Origin: Gonioctena quinquepunctata
Taxonomy: Eukaryota; Arthropoda; Insecta; Coleoptera; Chrysomelidae
Direction: 5' to 3'
Assembly: GCA_018342105.1 (NCBI GenBank)
Contig: JAFIRS010001012.1
Coordinates: 124,001-188,000 of the forward strand
Length of the DNA: 64,000 bases
Under the pieces are notes generated by a model. It made no database searches. It was not told the DNA's origin and worked only from the letters and a program-made list of their open reading frames with translations. Shown piece by piece: positions 10,378-19,974 of the stretch (position 1 is its first letter; each line of letters begins with the position of its first letter). Position numbers and translations under genes: made by a program.

Positions 10378-11560
10378 ATGTTTCAAGGAAAGCGCCTTGC
10401 GGATTTGAAGGTAGCGAAATTGAAACAGGAATTGGAGGAAAGGGAACTGGAAACAACAGGTAAAAAGCAAGTACTCCAGGAAAGACTTGCAGAAGGACTT
10501 ATACAAGAAGGTGAGGACCCCGAAACATTTTTATTCGAAGTTCCCGGAGGTGATTTAAGTTTGGTAATGAATAAACTGGAAGAAAATGCTAAAAATCTGG
10601 GAGAGAAGCTTCTAGAAAATTCAAGAAGCCTGGAAGAAAATGCAAGAAGCCTGGAAGAGAAGTTCCTGGAAAACACAGAAGGCCTAAAAAAAGAATTGTG
10701 TGGTGTGGCTAAATTTCTAGAAGAAAGAATGGGAACCGTTGAGACAGAGATAGATAAAATTAGAGAGCAAATGAACACGGAGGTAGATAAAATAAAGGAA
10801 ACGATCAGTAAGCTGGAAAAACGAATCAATAGTGCGCCCTCCACAGAGATGGTTAACGAAAATGCAATGCTGGACTTGAGTTTGAACTTGGATAAAGTTC
10901 AAGAGGGTATAAAAGATGTCAAGGTCATTTCTGAAATAGGGAAGCTTTCCATGAAGCCGCCCCAATTCGACGGAAAAACTCCATGGGAAAATTACCGCCG
11001 ACAGTTTGAGCAGCGGCCAAAGCAAATGGATGGAATGCAGGGGAAAGAGCTGTAGCACTAACACTTGCATTACGTGGAGAAGCGACGAATATTCTACAAA
11101 CTCTTACCGCCCAAGAACAGGAGGACTATGATCAGCTGATTAAACATCGAGAATTACGATATGGCAGGCCCATTTGGAACACGTTTACCATCCCAACTGA
11201 AAAATCGCTGCCAGAAATCGGGCGAATCCTTACAAGAATTCGAAGCTGACATTGCACGCTTGGTTCGTCTCGCATATCCAGCCACACCGGAAAATGTAAT
11301 GGAGCGATTAGCGGTTCAGGCATTCTTGGATGGACTCCGTGACCAAGAAACCAGACAAGCGTTGACACTAGCTCGTCCAACACATCTCTGTAGACGCACT
11401 GGCACGCGCTTTGGAATTTGAGGCAGCGAAGCAATCCTGCAAAACCAAAGTAAAGTTCGAAGTATTGAAGAAGACTCACAGGAGCATGCTGACTTGGAAG
11501 CTGCCATAAGAAAAGTGATGAAGGAAGTTTTGCCTGAGAAAAGACAGATAAGATGCTGAA
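10378..11560 (+). pseudogene. gag: Gypsy Gag with N-terminal SAP domain
   Basis: The open frame starts at 10378 (ATG) and runs 225 codons to 11055; Gag similarity then continues in other frames to about 11560. Residues about 6-42 read as a SAP motif: 'L-A-D-L-K-V-A-K-L-K-Q-E-L' followed by 'T-T-G-K-K-Q-V-L-Q-E-R-L'. SAP domains are DNA-binding helices known from chromatin proteins. Residues about 60-160 form a long Glu/Lys-rich coiled coil. Near residue 200, 'P-P-Q-F-D-G-K-T-P-W-E-N' is the usual start of the Gypsy capsid domain. Frame breaks near 11025 and 11420 disrupt the capsid. The role would be particle assembly and RNA packaging. Confidence 0.8.
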
Positions 11561-12066
11561 TTGGGCAAAATTGGACATGTGCGTAGCAAATGTCCAACAT
11601 TCGAAAACACGACTCCGATGCAGGAAAACAAAGAAGGTCGACGAGAAGGGGCAACGTCGGCCTGTGTCCAGCAAGCCCCGGTTAACAACGCATATGTCGC
11701 TATCCTGAAACAACAGAACAGAGGTGTTTTCGTAGACGGTCTCATCAATAACGAGCCTTGCACCATGCTGCTAGATACAGGTGCGACAGGACAATTCTCG
11801 ACCTTCCTTTGCAGAACACCGGAACGAATTGAACTGACAACTTGAAGCTACGCACAGCAACAGGGGAGCCAGCTACTGTATATGGCGAGCTACCGATTGA
11901 AATAATTTTAGGCAGCACTAAAGTGAAACATCAGGCACTTGTAGCGGACATCGAAGACGATGCAATCATCGGAATGGACATCATGAATTCCAGAGGGTTT
12001 GAATTGATTTCAAAGGCGGCGTCCTACGTGTCAACGGAGAAGAGCTGGTACTTCTGGGAGAAGTGA
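11540..12066 (+). pseudogene. Gypsy nucleocapsid zinc knuckle and aspartic protease
   Basis: A single CCHC knuckle is recognisable near 11548-11595 ('K-I-G-H-V-R-S-K-C-P' preceded by a frame break inside its first half). The protease follows: 'M-L-L-D-T-G-A-T' near 11764-11790 holds the catalytic DTGA. 'I-I-G-M-D-I-M' near 11965-11985 matches the C-terminal 'iiGmDfl' strand. A frameshift near 11840 separates the two halves. The enzyme would process the Gag-Pol polyprotein. Confidence 0.85.
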
Positions 12067-12329
12067 AGAGTTGATCCGTGTGCAGTTGGCTGAAGATGTA
12101 AGCGTACCTGAGATGGCTGAAACATCCTGAGGCTCGCCTGGACGGGAGTGCGAGCAGTGGAGACGTGATGATGTTCGAGCCCAAACTTCATGATGAGAAA
12201 ATTGACGAGGGATTGCCCTAGGGAAAACCCTGTTACGTGCTGGAAAATTTGTACCGGTAAGGGTCATGAATGTCATTATTTCCAGTGACCTTAAAGAAAG
12301 GAACAATTTTAGGGCACTGCTCGTCAGTT

Positions 12330-13290
12330 TCATCTAGATCCGGGGCGTACGAGGTACGATTAGCCAACCCAACAACTTGCCCACAGAACTAGAAAAATTA
12401 GTTGCCAACTCTTCCAAAGACATAAAACCAGCTCAACAGCCCAAACTAAGAGATTTAGTCAAAAGTACCAAGACATCTTCGATACCGGACAAGGAAAAGG
12501 GGTCGAACTAATGTGGTCCAGCACAAGATTGATACTGGGGTGCCCGACCGATCCGGCAATCAGCAAGAAGACTTCCTCTTGCCAAGAAGGAAGAGGCTGA
12601 CAAAATAGTCAGCGATATGGGAAAAGAAGGAGTTATCGAACCATCTGACAGTCCCTGGTCCTCTCCAGTCGTACTGGTGAAGAAAAGGATGGATCGACAC
12701 GCTTTTGTGGACTATCGCCAACTTAATAATGTCACGAAGAAGGACAGCTTACCCTCTCCCGAGAATAGATGACACCCTAGACACGTTGGCTGGTTCTACG
12801 ATTTTTCGACCCTTGATCTGAAGAGTGGATACTGGCAGTGAACTCGCTCAGGAAGATCGAGAAAAGACAGCTTTACCATCGGCTCAGGATTGTGGCAGTT
12901 CACCGTTATGCCATTCGGCTCTGTAATACTCCCGCCACATACGAAAGATTGATGGAAACAGGACTGAAGGGACGCTCATGGAACACGTGTCTAGTGTATC
13001 TCGACGACATAATTGTGGTTGGCAGATCGTTTGAGGACCACGTGAAAAACTTGGAGGAAGTATTCGCGACTGAGGAACTCCGGATTGAAGCTGAGCCCTA
13101 AGAAATGCCATCTGTTCCAAAAGAAGTACGATACCTCGGCCACGTTGTCTCTGGGGAAGGAGTAGCAGTTGATAACCAGAAGATCAAAGCTGTTAAGGAT
13201 TGGCCCATCCCAAAGACATTCACCAACTTCGAAGCTTCCTTGGTTTATGCACATACTATCGCCGATATGTGCTGGGATTCGCCAACATCG
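12330..13290 (+). pseudogene. Gypsy reverse transcriptase
   Basis: The palm-fingers region is recoverable only in pieces. A stretch near 12655-12720 resembles 'S-P-W-S-S-P-V-V-L-V-K-K' and 'D-Y-R-Q-L-N'. Motif A ('D-L-K-S-G-Y') is near 12810-12835. The catalytic box 'V-Y-L-D-D-I-I-V-V' is intact at about 12994-13020. 'Y-L-G-H-V-V-S-G-E-G-V' near 13130-13165 is the standard thumb motif. At least six frameshifts separate these. Order and motifs are those of Ty3/Gypsy RT. Confidence 0.85.
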
Positions 13291-13800
13291 CTAAACCACT
13301 GACCAAGCGCACGGAAGGCCAAACAAAGTTCCAGTGGCCCGAAGAATGTCAAGACGCATTCAGGAAGCTGAAAGGAGCTTTGATCAACGAACCGATACGG
13401 AGCTATCCCCCACCCAAAGGGCAAATTCATTGTGGGTACGGAACGCCAGCAACGTGGGACTTGAGCTGTCCTATCTCAGATCCAGGAGGGACAGGAGAAG
13501 GTCATTGGTTATTTCAGCAAGACGCTTAGCAAACCAGAGGCGATTACTGTGTCACCAGGCGAGCTGTTAGCTGTTGTAAAGGGAGGGGAAAACTTCTACA
13601 AGTACGTGTATGGAAGAAGATTCCTGTTGAGAACTGACCATGCAGCTCTCAAATGGCTCTTACAGTTCAAAAAAACCTGAGGATCAAGTAGCACGTTGGA
13701 TCGAGAGACTCCAAGAATTCGATTTCGAGATCGAACATCGAGCCGGAACTAGCCATAAGAATGCAGATGCCTTGTCGCGAAGACCATGTCCAGATGATTG
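13200..13800 (+). pseudogene. Gypsy RNase H and tether
   Basis: 'K-P-L-T-K-R-T-E-G' and 'W-P-E-E-C-Q-D-A-F' (13290-13360) mark the RT-RNase H junction. A typical end of the domain, 'L-R-T-D-H-A-A-L-K-W-L', lies near 13628-13660, followed by 'R-A-G-T-S-H-K-N-A-D-A-L-S-R' near 13740-13785, the conserved tether. Frameshifts lie near 13500 and 13670. RNase H would degrade template RNA during cDNA synthesis. Confidence 0.85.
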
Positions 13801-14079
13801 CTCACATTGCCGACGAGCAGAAGAGAAAGAAGCAACACTTTGTAGAACCGCGGCAATGGATGACAACTGGAATGACAGCAAGATCCAGAAAGACCAAGAG
13901 AGAGACCCCGACCTTGGCTTAATCGTCAGCTGGAAGAAGGGCAATCGAAGACCATCATGGCAGGAAGTCGCAGGTTACTCGCCGGCTGTTAAGTCCTATT
14001 GGGCACAATGGAACTCTCTTATTCTGGACAATGGGATCCTGAAACGTGTGTTGGAGGCCGATATTGGTGGGGAAGACAG

Positions 14080-14805
14080 ACGCCAAATCATTGTTCCCAG
14101 GAACAGAAGAGAGGAAGTGCTGCGGAAAACCCATGACTGGAGTCGCCAGAGGACATCTAGGAGTGACGAAGACCCGCAGAAAGTGAGGCAGCGGTTTTAC
14201 TGGGCCAATTGTCAAGCTGACGTCCAGGACTGGTGCAGAAAGTGCGCTGTATGTGCTGCAGCAATGGACCTCGAATACGACTCAAGGCCCCGATGCGTCA
14301 GTACAACGTAGGCAGCCCGTTCGAGAGAATCGCCATTGACATCGCCGGCCCGTTTCCCGTATCCGACCACGGGAATAAATACATCCTTGTGGCAATGGAC
14401 TACTTCAGTAAGTGGGCGGAAGCCTATGCCCTGCCCAACCAGGAAGCCATCACCGTCGCCGACGTCTTGGTGAAAGATTGGATATGTCGATTCGGTATTC
14501 CAATGGAGCTGCACTCGGATCAAGGCCGAAATTTCGAATCCAACCTTTTCCAAGAAATATGTCTACTGCTGAACATCCGCAAGACAAGAACCACGGCCCT
14601 ACATCCGCAGTCCGATGGAATGGTGGAACGGATGAACAGGACGATCAACCGCCACTTGTCCAAGGTTGTCTCTGACCATCAAAGAGACTGGGACCAGTAT
14701 CTTCATTTGTTCCTGATGGCCTATCGATCCGCAGTACACGAGTCAACCGGTCAAACTCCTGCTAGTATTATAATGGGCCGAGAACTGCTACGCCTTGTGA
14801 CCTGA
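14080..14805 (+). pseudogene. Gypsy integrase: zinc finger and catalytic core
   Basis: The HHCC finger ends in 'W-C-R-K-C-A-V-C' near 14230-14257, with its His half in a shifted frame. The catalytic core is open in one frame, 14233-14805. First Asp in 'I-A-I-D-I-A-G-P-F' (about 14330-14355), second in 'L-H-S-D-Q-G-R-N-F' (about 14510-14535), Glu in 'D-G-M-V-E-R-M-N-R' (about 14614-14640). This core is the best preserved part of pol. It would insert cDNA into target DNA; the observed duplication is GTAC. Confidence 0.9.
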
Positions 14806-15250
14806 AGTTTGGGATACCGCCAGGACAAGACACTGCGGGAGAGGACTACGTCAGCAAACTTCGGCAGAGAATGGACGACATCCACGAACGAGTCCGGTTG
14901 AACATTCAGAGTGCCAGCGATAAAATGAAGAAGACCTATGACATCAAGGCCGACGCTGGAGGATTTAAGGTTGATGACCTGGTTTGGCTGTACAACCCCA
15001 AACGTCGTCGTGGACTCACCAAAGTTGCGGAACTCGTGGGAAGGCCCGTATAAAATCGTGAAAAGGATAAACGACCTTGTGTACCGAATCCATAAGCCAC
15101 CCCGAGGGAAACCAAGGGTCGTCCATTTCAACAGGTTGGCCCCTTACGCTGGAAACCATGACCAAGTTCGCACCCTCAAGCCACCGGAGGATGATATGAC
15201 GTTCGAGAAGTTTATGTCCTTGTATTCAAACGGGCAGAAAGTTCTACATG
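14806..15250 (+). pseudogene. Gypsy integrase C-terminal GPY/F domain
   Basis: After a frameshift near 14805, 'M-D-D-I-H-E-R-V-R' (about 14871) and 'V-D-D-L-V-W-L-Y-N-P' (about 14970-15000) precede 'G-P-Y-K-I-V-K-R-I' near 15045-15070 and 'V-V-H-F-N-R-L-A-P-Y' near 15118-15148. This is the GPY/F module that ends Gypsy integrases. No chromodomain follows; the accessory macrodomain comes next. Confidence 0.85.
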
Positions 15251-15254
15251 GGGT

Positions 15255-15983
15255 TACTAGAGAGGAGTCACGAGACCTTTCGAGGTGCCTGCTGACTACG
15301 CACTAGCGCACTGTGTGGCTGAAGATCTTCGAATGTCCAGGGCATTGCCGTAGTGTTCTCCAAGAAATTTGGTCAGCTCCAAACACTGCGGGAGCAGAAT
15401 CCAGAAGTTGGTGGTGCTGAAGCTGAAGAAAGGCCAGAGAAACATCTACTACCTAGTTACCAAGAGGCATTCCCAAGATAAACCGTCCTATGAAGATGTC
15501 TGGAAGAGTCTCACCAAACTAAGAGATACTATGGTGGACCAGAACCTGGTGGATCTAGCAATTCCAAAATTATCCTGTGGTATTGATGGGTTGGACTGGA
15601 GAGTCATAAGAAGTATGCTGGAGGCGATATTCAGATCCAGCGGCGTCAAGATTTTGGTTTGCTGTAACCCTCTTCCACGACCGATCATGAAGACCGTGGA
15701 GTGTTACTTCCATCGAACTTCACGGTGCAGATATGGGGAGTCATGCAGATATCGTCACACTCCAAGGATGAAATTTCGGGACGAAATGTCTTTAAGAAGG
15801 GGGCAATGTAACGAACCTAGGCCGGACCTGTCGCCTCGCGCGTTGCCGTCGACAGCGATGAGATCATCCCCGGAGATATTCGAGAACCATCCAGTCGCTC
15901 TGCCACGGAAAACAACGGTCAATATTGGAAACAATTGGAACATGCCAGAATTCGAAACATCGAGAATGCTGTATCGGAGATAA
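15255..15983 (+). pseudogene. Accessory region: TARG1-like macrodomain plus CCCH zinc finger
   Basis: Downstream of integrase the translated pieces match the TARG1/OARD1 type of macrodomain. In one frame 'Y-A-L-A-H-C-V-A-E-D-L-R-M' (about 15295-15334), in another 'G-I-A-V-V-F-S-K-K-F-G' (about 15340-15372), then from 15369 'I-Y-Y-L-V-T-K' and 'P-K-L-S-C-G-I-D-G-L-D-W'. The Lys (15462-15464) and Asp (15585-15587) line up with human TARG1 K84 and D125, which act in removing ADP-ribose from glutamate. A zinc finger C-x7-C-x5-C-x3-H follows (15702-15758), typical of RNA-binding CCCH proteins. The frame runs through the polypurine tract into the 3' LTR and stops at 15981-15983. Single-base shifts near 15280, 15340 and 15405 break it. 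No signal peptide or membrane segment, so not an envelope. Confidence 0.85.
15791..15806 (+). other. Polypurine tract of the Gypsy element
   Basis: tttaagaagggggcaa directly abuts the 3' LTR. A purine run here primes plus-strand cDNA synthesis in LTR elements. Confidence 0.8.
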
Positions 15984-16124
15984 ATAGGCGACCCTCAAGT
16001 GGAGTCAGAACAGTCTGAACGAGCCCATACCATCGAGCTATACAGTGGCGTAGTAATATAAATTAAGTTGTAGATTAAGTGTTAAATAAATTAGTTAAAC
16101 CAAGTTAAGTTTATTTACGTTACA
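15807..16124 (+). repeat. Gypsy 3' LTR (318 bp)
   Basis: Same sequence as 9789-10106 with one difference (G at 15860). Followed by GTAC (16125-16128), the target duplication. Confidence 0.95.
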
Positions 16125-16128
16125 GTAC

Positions 16129-16735
16129 CTAAAAAAAATAAAAGCGTAATTTTGCTGTCAACACAATTCGATGCAAATGATGTGTCTGATGAGGAAACCA
16201 ATTTCAAGCCCGAAATTATTCTTTATTATAACAAGACCAAGGGGCCTGTTGATACTGGAGACAAAATGACTCACGAGTATAGTTGCGTACGTGCATGTAG
16301 ACGATGGCCTTCACGAATTTTTATGGAAATGATCGACATTGCTGCTCTGAAGGCATTTATTGTCTGGTCGAAAAAATATCCTGAATGGAGAAAAAAAGAT
16401 CGTAGCCACAGAAGGTCTTTTTTACGAGAATTATCCATTCAGCTGGCGGAAAATGATGTCAAGAAAGAGGTCAAAACATTCCTATCAAATCAGCTATTGA
16501 TATGTTATTGAGGGAAACTGAAAAAAACTTGCCAGGACCCAATCCAAATCAAGAACTTGGAGAGATACAAGGGAATACAAGTAAGCGTTGTAATTTCTGT
16601 CCCAGAAAACAGGATAGAAAATCAAGTATCGTTTGCACCAATTGCAAAAAATTCAATTGTGTAATTCATAGGCAAATGAATACGCAAGGAAGTGTTGTGC
16701 CCTGGATGTGGCGAATGTGGTGAAGAATAAACTCA
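16129..16735 (+). pseudogene. piggyBac transposase, C-terminal part
   Basis: Continues the frame broken by the Gypsy. 'G-P-V-D-T-G-D-K-M' near 16241-16268 carries the third catalytic Asp (VDxxD). 'W-P-S-R-I-F-M-E-M-I-D' near 16305-16337 is typical of the family. A frame change near 16490 precedes the Cys-rich tail, 'R-C-N-F-C' ... 'C-T-N-C' ... 'C-V-I-H' (16584-16672), the zinc-binding domain used for terminal repeat recognition in piggyBac transposases. The protein ends near 16735. Confidence 0.85.
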
Positions 16736-16899
16736 TAATGATTATCATAAATCGTGCAATGTTCGTTATCTATGTTATGTTTAATTTTCAGAATATAATA
16801 TTCTTTCAAAGTTGATCTAAATTTATTTAAAGTCTCTCAATTCTTGCTCATGAGTACGATTTCAGAGTGGGGTGGCACTCCTACCCCGCGCCGGCGACT

Positions 16900-16931
16900 A
16901 CGGAATTTCCATGGGCCCCGTCACGGGAAGG
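16900..16931 (-). repeat. piggyBac right terminal inverted repeat
   Basis: Read inward on the minus strand it begins CCTTCCCGTGACGGGGCCC, matching the left end CCTTTCCGTGACG. A palindrome-like ggggtggcactcctaccccg lies just inside (about 16869). Flanked by TTAA (16932-16935). Confidence 0.85.
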
Positions 16932-16935
16932 TTAA

Positions 16936-17513
16936 TGGTCTTTTCTATGCTCACAAACTGTTCATAACATTGAAACGTTTATTTACCAAGTATTTATTAC
17001 ACATAAACAAGTTTTACCATTTCACATCACTGTTCTGAGTTAGATAATTTAGATTTCGCAGAGTAGGTCGATTTTAAGGATTTATTTCAAAAAAGCAACT
17101 ATTTGACGATTTTTCTGCATTCTTTGTTTATCTATTGAGCACCTAATCATAATCTTTCCACAAAATAGCACTTTTGACATCAAACAGCGCACCAAGTTGG
17201 CACTACTGGATCCTGCTATGAGAATAGAGATGACTCATACTCCATAGGCGTACCGACTGAGCATGGATAAGGTAAGAAGAGTGTTGAAAAGGGGTGAGAC
17301 AACATAGCCGGAGTTTCATCACTGTTAAGATGAGTATTTATTTTTTTAAATTATTGAATAAAAAGGATGTCACTGAAACAAGTTTACCATAACAAATATT
17401 TTATGATGACTAGTTGTTATTAAAAAAATAAGATGATTAACAATAATAATTATTATTATAATTACGATTAGCGAATAACGAATATAAATATAATGAATAA
17501 TAAATTTATCATA

Positions 17514-17516
<3 letters not shown>
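16936..17516. other. No recognisable gene
   Basis: AT-rich sequence right of the piggyBac element. Only short frames without motifs. Confidence 0.5.
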
Positions 17517-17610
<94 letters not shown>

Positions 17611-17625
17611 ATAATATATATTTTA
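17517..17625. repeat. (TA)n microsatellite with interruptions
   Basis: Long AT dinucleotide runs interrupted by 'ataatata' steps. Confidence 0.95.
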
Positions 17626-18007
17626 TTATATTAAAATACGAAAAATACAACGTTTTTACCAATATAAATTTTTATTTTTCTCCCATCACATTTGAAACAG
17701 TCGAAGAAGTCTTTTAGACTTTTGGGCGGTGCGAAAAGGCATCAGGATTTTATTTTGCTCGGTTTTGTATATTAACACCTATTTTCTAAATGAGCATCAT
17801 TTTGTTGCCTGACCATAATTATTATCAAAGCCCAAATAGGCAATGACGTACCAAAGTTAGTTGAAAGTTCAGGTTAGCCGTTCTTAGTAACGCTTGGAAA
17901 AAATAGTTCGTTACAATCGATTCCTATCAAAATGTAATACCATTTTCCTCACGATGATCATAGTTACTTTCCAATTTGATGGACATAGCCTTCAGAGAAA
18001 AGTGTTA

Positions 18008-18051
18008 ACCGTAGACACGTGTTTCGAGCTCTCGGCCCTCATCAGTACGGT
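18008..18051 (-). ncRNA. Hammerhead ribozyme (minimal type I)
   Basis: Read on the minus strand, all core elements are present in order. Stem I 5' strand ACCGUA (18051-18046); CUGAUGA (18045-18039); stem II GGGC, loop CGAGA, GCUC (18038-18026, one G-U pair); GAAAC (18025-18021); stem III ACAC/GUGT built from the last core A and the palindrome CACGTG (to 18015); cleavage base C at 18014; stem I 3' strand UACGGU (18013-18008), pairing perfectly with the 5' strand. Predicted cleavage falls after the C at 18014. A loopless, self-complementary stem III is known in Penelope-associated and retrozyme hammerheads, which work as dimers. No PLE coding sequence is adjacent, so the host element is undetermined. 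Confidence 0.88.
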
Positions 18052-19742
18052 GGAGAAGTGCAAGGATGAACAACACTTGGTAGAAAACGACAAATTAACG
18101 GAGTCAACAAACAGAAGCCAACCGCTCATTTTGGTCAGCAGACCCTGCAACAACCAACGTCACCACGCAGGTAGCTATAACAGCCTCCGTGGCAGCATAT
18201 GGTATATTGTTGATGAACCAGAACTATAGATTAAGAATTCGTATCACTACGATAATAGGCTGTCTCACCAATTGACCGTCGTGACTGCATTCATTTTATA
18301 TTAATTGACAATCCTACCGTACTCGAGAGAATTTCCACCGGAATTTGTTTCATTGTTGACTCTAGCGGTATTTGGAGTATAATACAATCCATCGCGTCCT
18401 GGTAGTTGATTGACCGATATACTAAATTTGATATTTTGCATCTATGTAACTGCTGTAGAGTTTTAATATCCTATAGCAAGGATGAACCATACGATCCCAC
18501 AGCACTCCGAGTTGAGTTCTTAGGTGATGTCGAGGGTAACAATATGTCATTTTTTCTAGCTGCTCAAGTTATGAAGCATGGCCGAACGAGAGCAGTTAGC
18601 GCGTTAATGAATCATATCACAAGTTACAATTTTAGTTGTTTTCCTCCAGATACTTGCAGCCTCCCGTTTTCATCCTTAATTGATAATAAGACCGGATACA
18701 GATATTAGGGCTCCCTGATTAAGACTGAAGTTCCAGAAGGTGGTTTCATCAGATACTTGAATCTTCTATGTTAAAGTAATTATGAATATGATAATTAATA
18801 CACGCTGATATCTCGTACGCAGCATCATAACCAAATAAATGATCCCTGCTTAGTTGGTACTCAGCTGGGGGTAGATCAGAAGTGTGATAACACCGTAGTT
18901 TGGGCTTTGACAAAGGGTGGTGCGAGATATTAAAGTGGTGTAGTTTTTTTTTACGTGAAGCTCAAAATAATCAATATGAGTAGCTCGTGAGGTTTTTGTT
19001 GTACTGAGTACAAATTATAAAGTCATGAACTTGAAGTGGGTGAATTTGATTCCGACGAAACCACCAGAAGAATCACTTTCTGAACTAAGATTATAAGGTG
19101 ACAAAGTAAGATAAAGTGAGATATCTCACAGAGATATTGGTAATTATATTTTGTTAGAGGTGTTCTAGTTTATGTCCATTGTTGGAATCATGAACTGATG
19201 AATTAAGTTCATCTGTTCGAATTAGTGAATGAATATATTGTTGAAGGTCTCATAAACTTGTGTATGATTCAAAATTGTAAAGACTGAAAAAGTTTTGGTT
19301 ACATTTTGGAAACTTCTATGAAAAGTATCTTACTCTTTCCCAGCCTATAAACTATAGTATCAGAACAGTATTTTAATTGAGGGAGGTCTGTCTGACTGTC
19401 TTTGCAACTGGATTCCAGTTCCAAGGGCTATAATCAAAGCCAACAGACCTGTGGAGATTTCAATTAAGTCGAATGACCAGACCCATGGACACATCCGTAT
19501 CTCCATATGTTGCTATCCCTGGTGGAGTAAACCACTACAAACTCTGGCGCCCGTGCGTTGAGGTTGAGTTACAGAATAGTTCGGATAAGTATCTTGGCGA
19601 AATACATTAGGTAACGATTCTGAGGATAATAGTCACAACCCTAGAAAATCGCTTTACAGTATAGTGATGGCTACAGATTCGATTTTTTGAACTCGACTGA
19701 TGTTTTCGTGTTGTAATCCTCACTTTGTAATGGTGGTTGTTA
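18052..19742. other. No recognisable gene
   Basis: Open frames at 17894-18229 and 18406-18708 (111 and 100 codons) show no motif I recognise; the first overlaps the antisense strand of the ribozyme. The region may be the body of the ribozyme-bearing element, but nothing in it proves this. Confidence 0.45.
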
Positions 19743-19749
19743 GTTGACT

Positions 19750-19974
19750 GCGCACGATCGTCAGGATTGGTTTCTTTTGTTCGTGCCCCATTTCGTGTCA
19801 GACCGGAAGAGGTCGTTGTTGGGATGCTTTGTTGCCAGATCGCCAACGGTATTGCTTGATTGTGCACGATCTACACGATCGGTCTCTGCGTTTTGTGCCC
19901 TACTTTGTATGGGGCCGTTAGAGGTCACTGAAGGACGTTTCGTTGCCAGCTCGCCATGGGTGTTGCTGGGTGAT
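19750..19974. repeat. Diverged tandem duplication, about 113 bp units
   Basis: Unit 1 (about 19750-19862) and unit 2 (about 19863-19974) share the order 'gcacgatc', 'gattggt/gatcggtctct', 'cgtgcccc/tgtgcccta', 'gaggtc', 'tttcgttgccag', 'tcgcca', 'ttgct'. No gene. Confidence 0.7.

Larger units (their letters stand above)
9789..16124 (+). mobile_element. Ty3/Gypsy LTR retrotransposon with macrodomain-CCCH accessory region
   Basis: Complete 6,336-bp element: 318-bp LTRs (TG...CA), primer site, Gag with SAP domain, protease, RT, RNase H, integrase, accessory region, polypurine tract, 3' LTR. The 4-bp target duplication GTAC lies at 9785-9788 and 16125-16128. The LTRs differ at one base (A at 9842, G at 15860), so the insertion is young, yet the interior has many frameshifts: near 11025, 11420, 11560, 11840, several in the RT, near 13670, 14310, 14800, 15050, 15280, 15340 and 15405. 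It is inserted in the piggyBac transposase gene, same orientation. The order PR-RT-RH-INT identifies Ty3/Gypsy rather than Copia. Confidence 0.95.
8156..16931 (+). mobile_element. piggyBac-superfamily DNA transposon, split by a Gypsy insertion
   Basis: The left terminus is CCTTTCCGTGACG at 8156. The right terminus, read inward, is CCTTCCCGTGACGGGG ending at 16931. The right flank is an intact TTAA (16932-16935) and the left flank is TCAA, so the TTAA target duplication has one mutation. Subtracting the 6,336-bp Gypsy and its extra 4-bp GTAC leaves about 2.44 kb, the normal length for piggyBac elements. The transposase frame continues across the Gypsy insertion, with one half at 8536-9788 and the other from 16129, proving that piggyBac was there first. 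Confidence 0.9.

Noticed and set aside
15369..15983. Envelope gene of an errantivirus-like Gypsy
   Set aside because: No signal peptide, transmembrane segment or cleavage site; the residues match a macrodomain and a CCCH finger.
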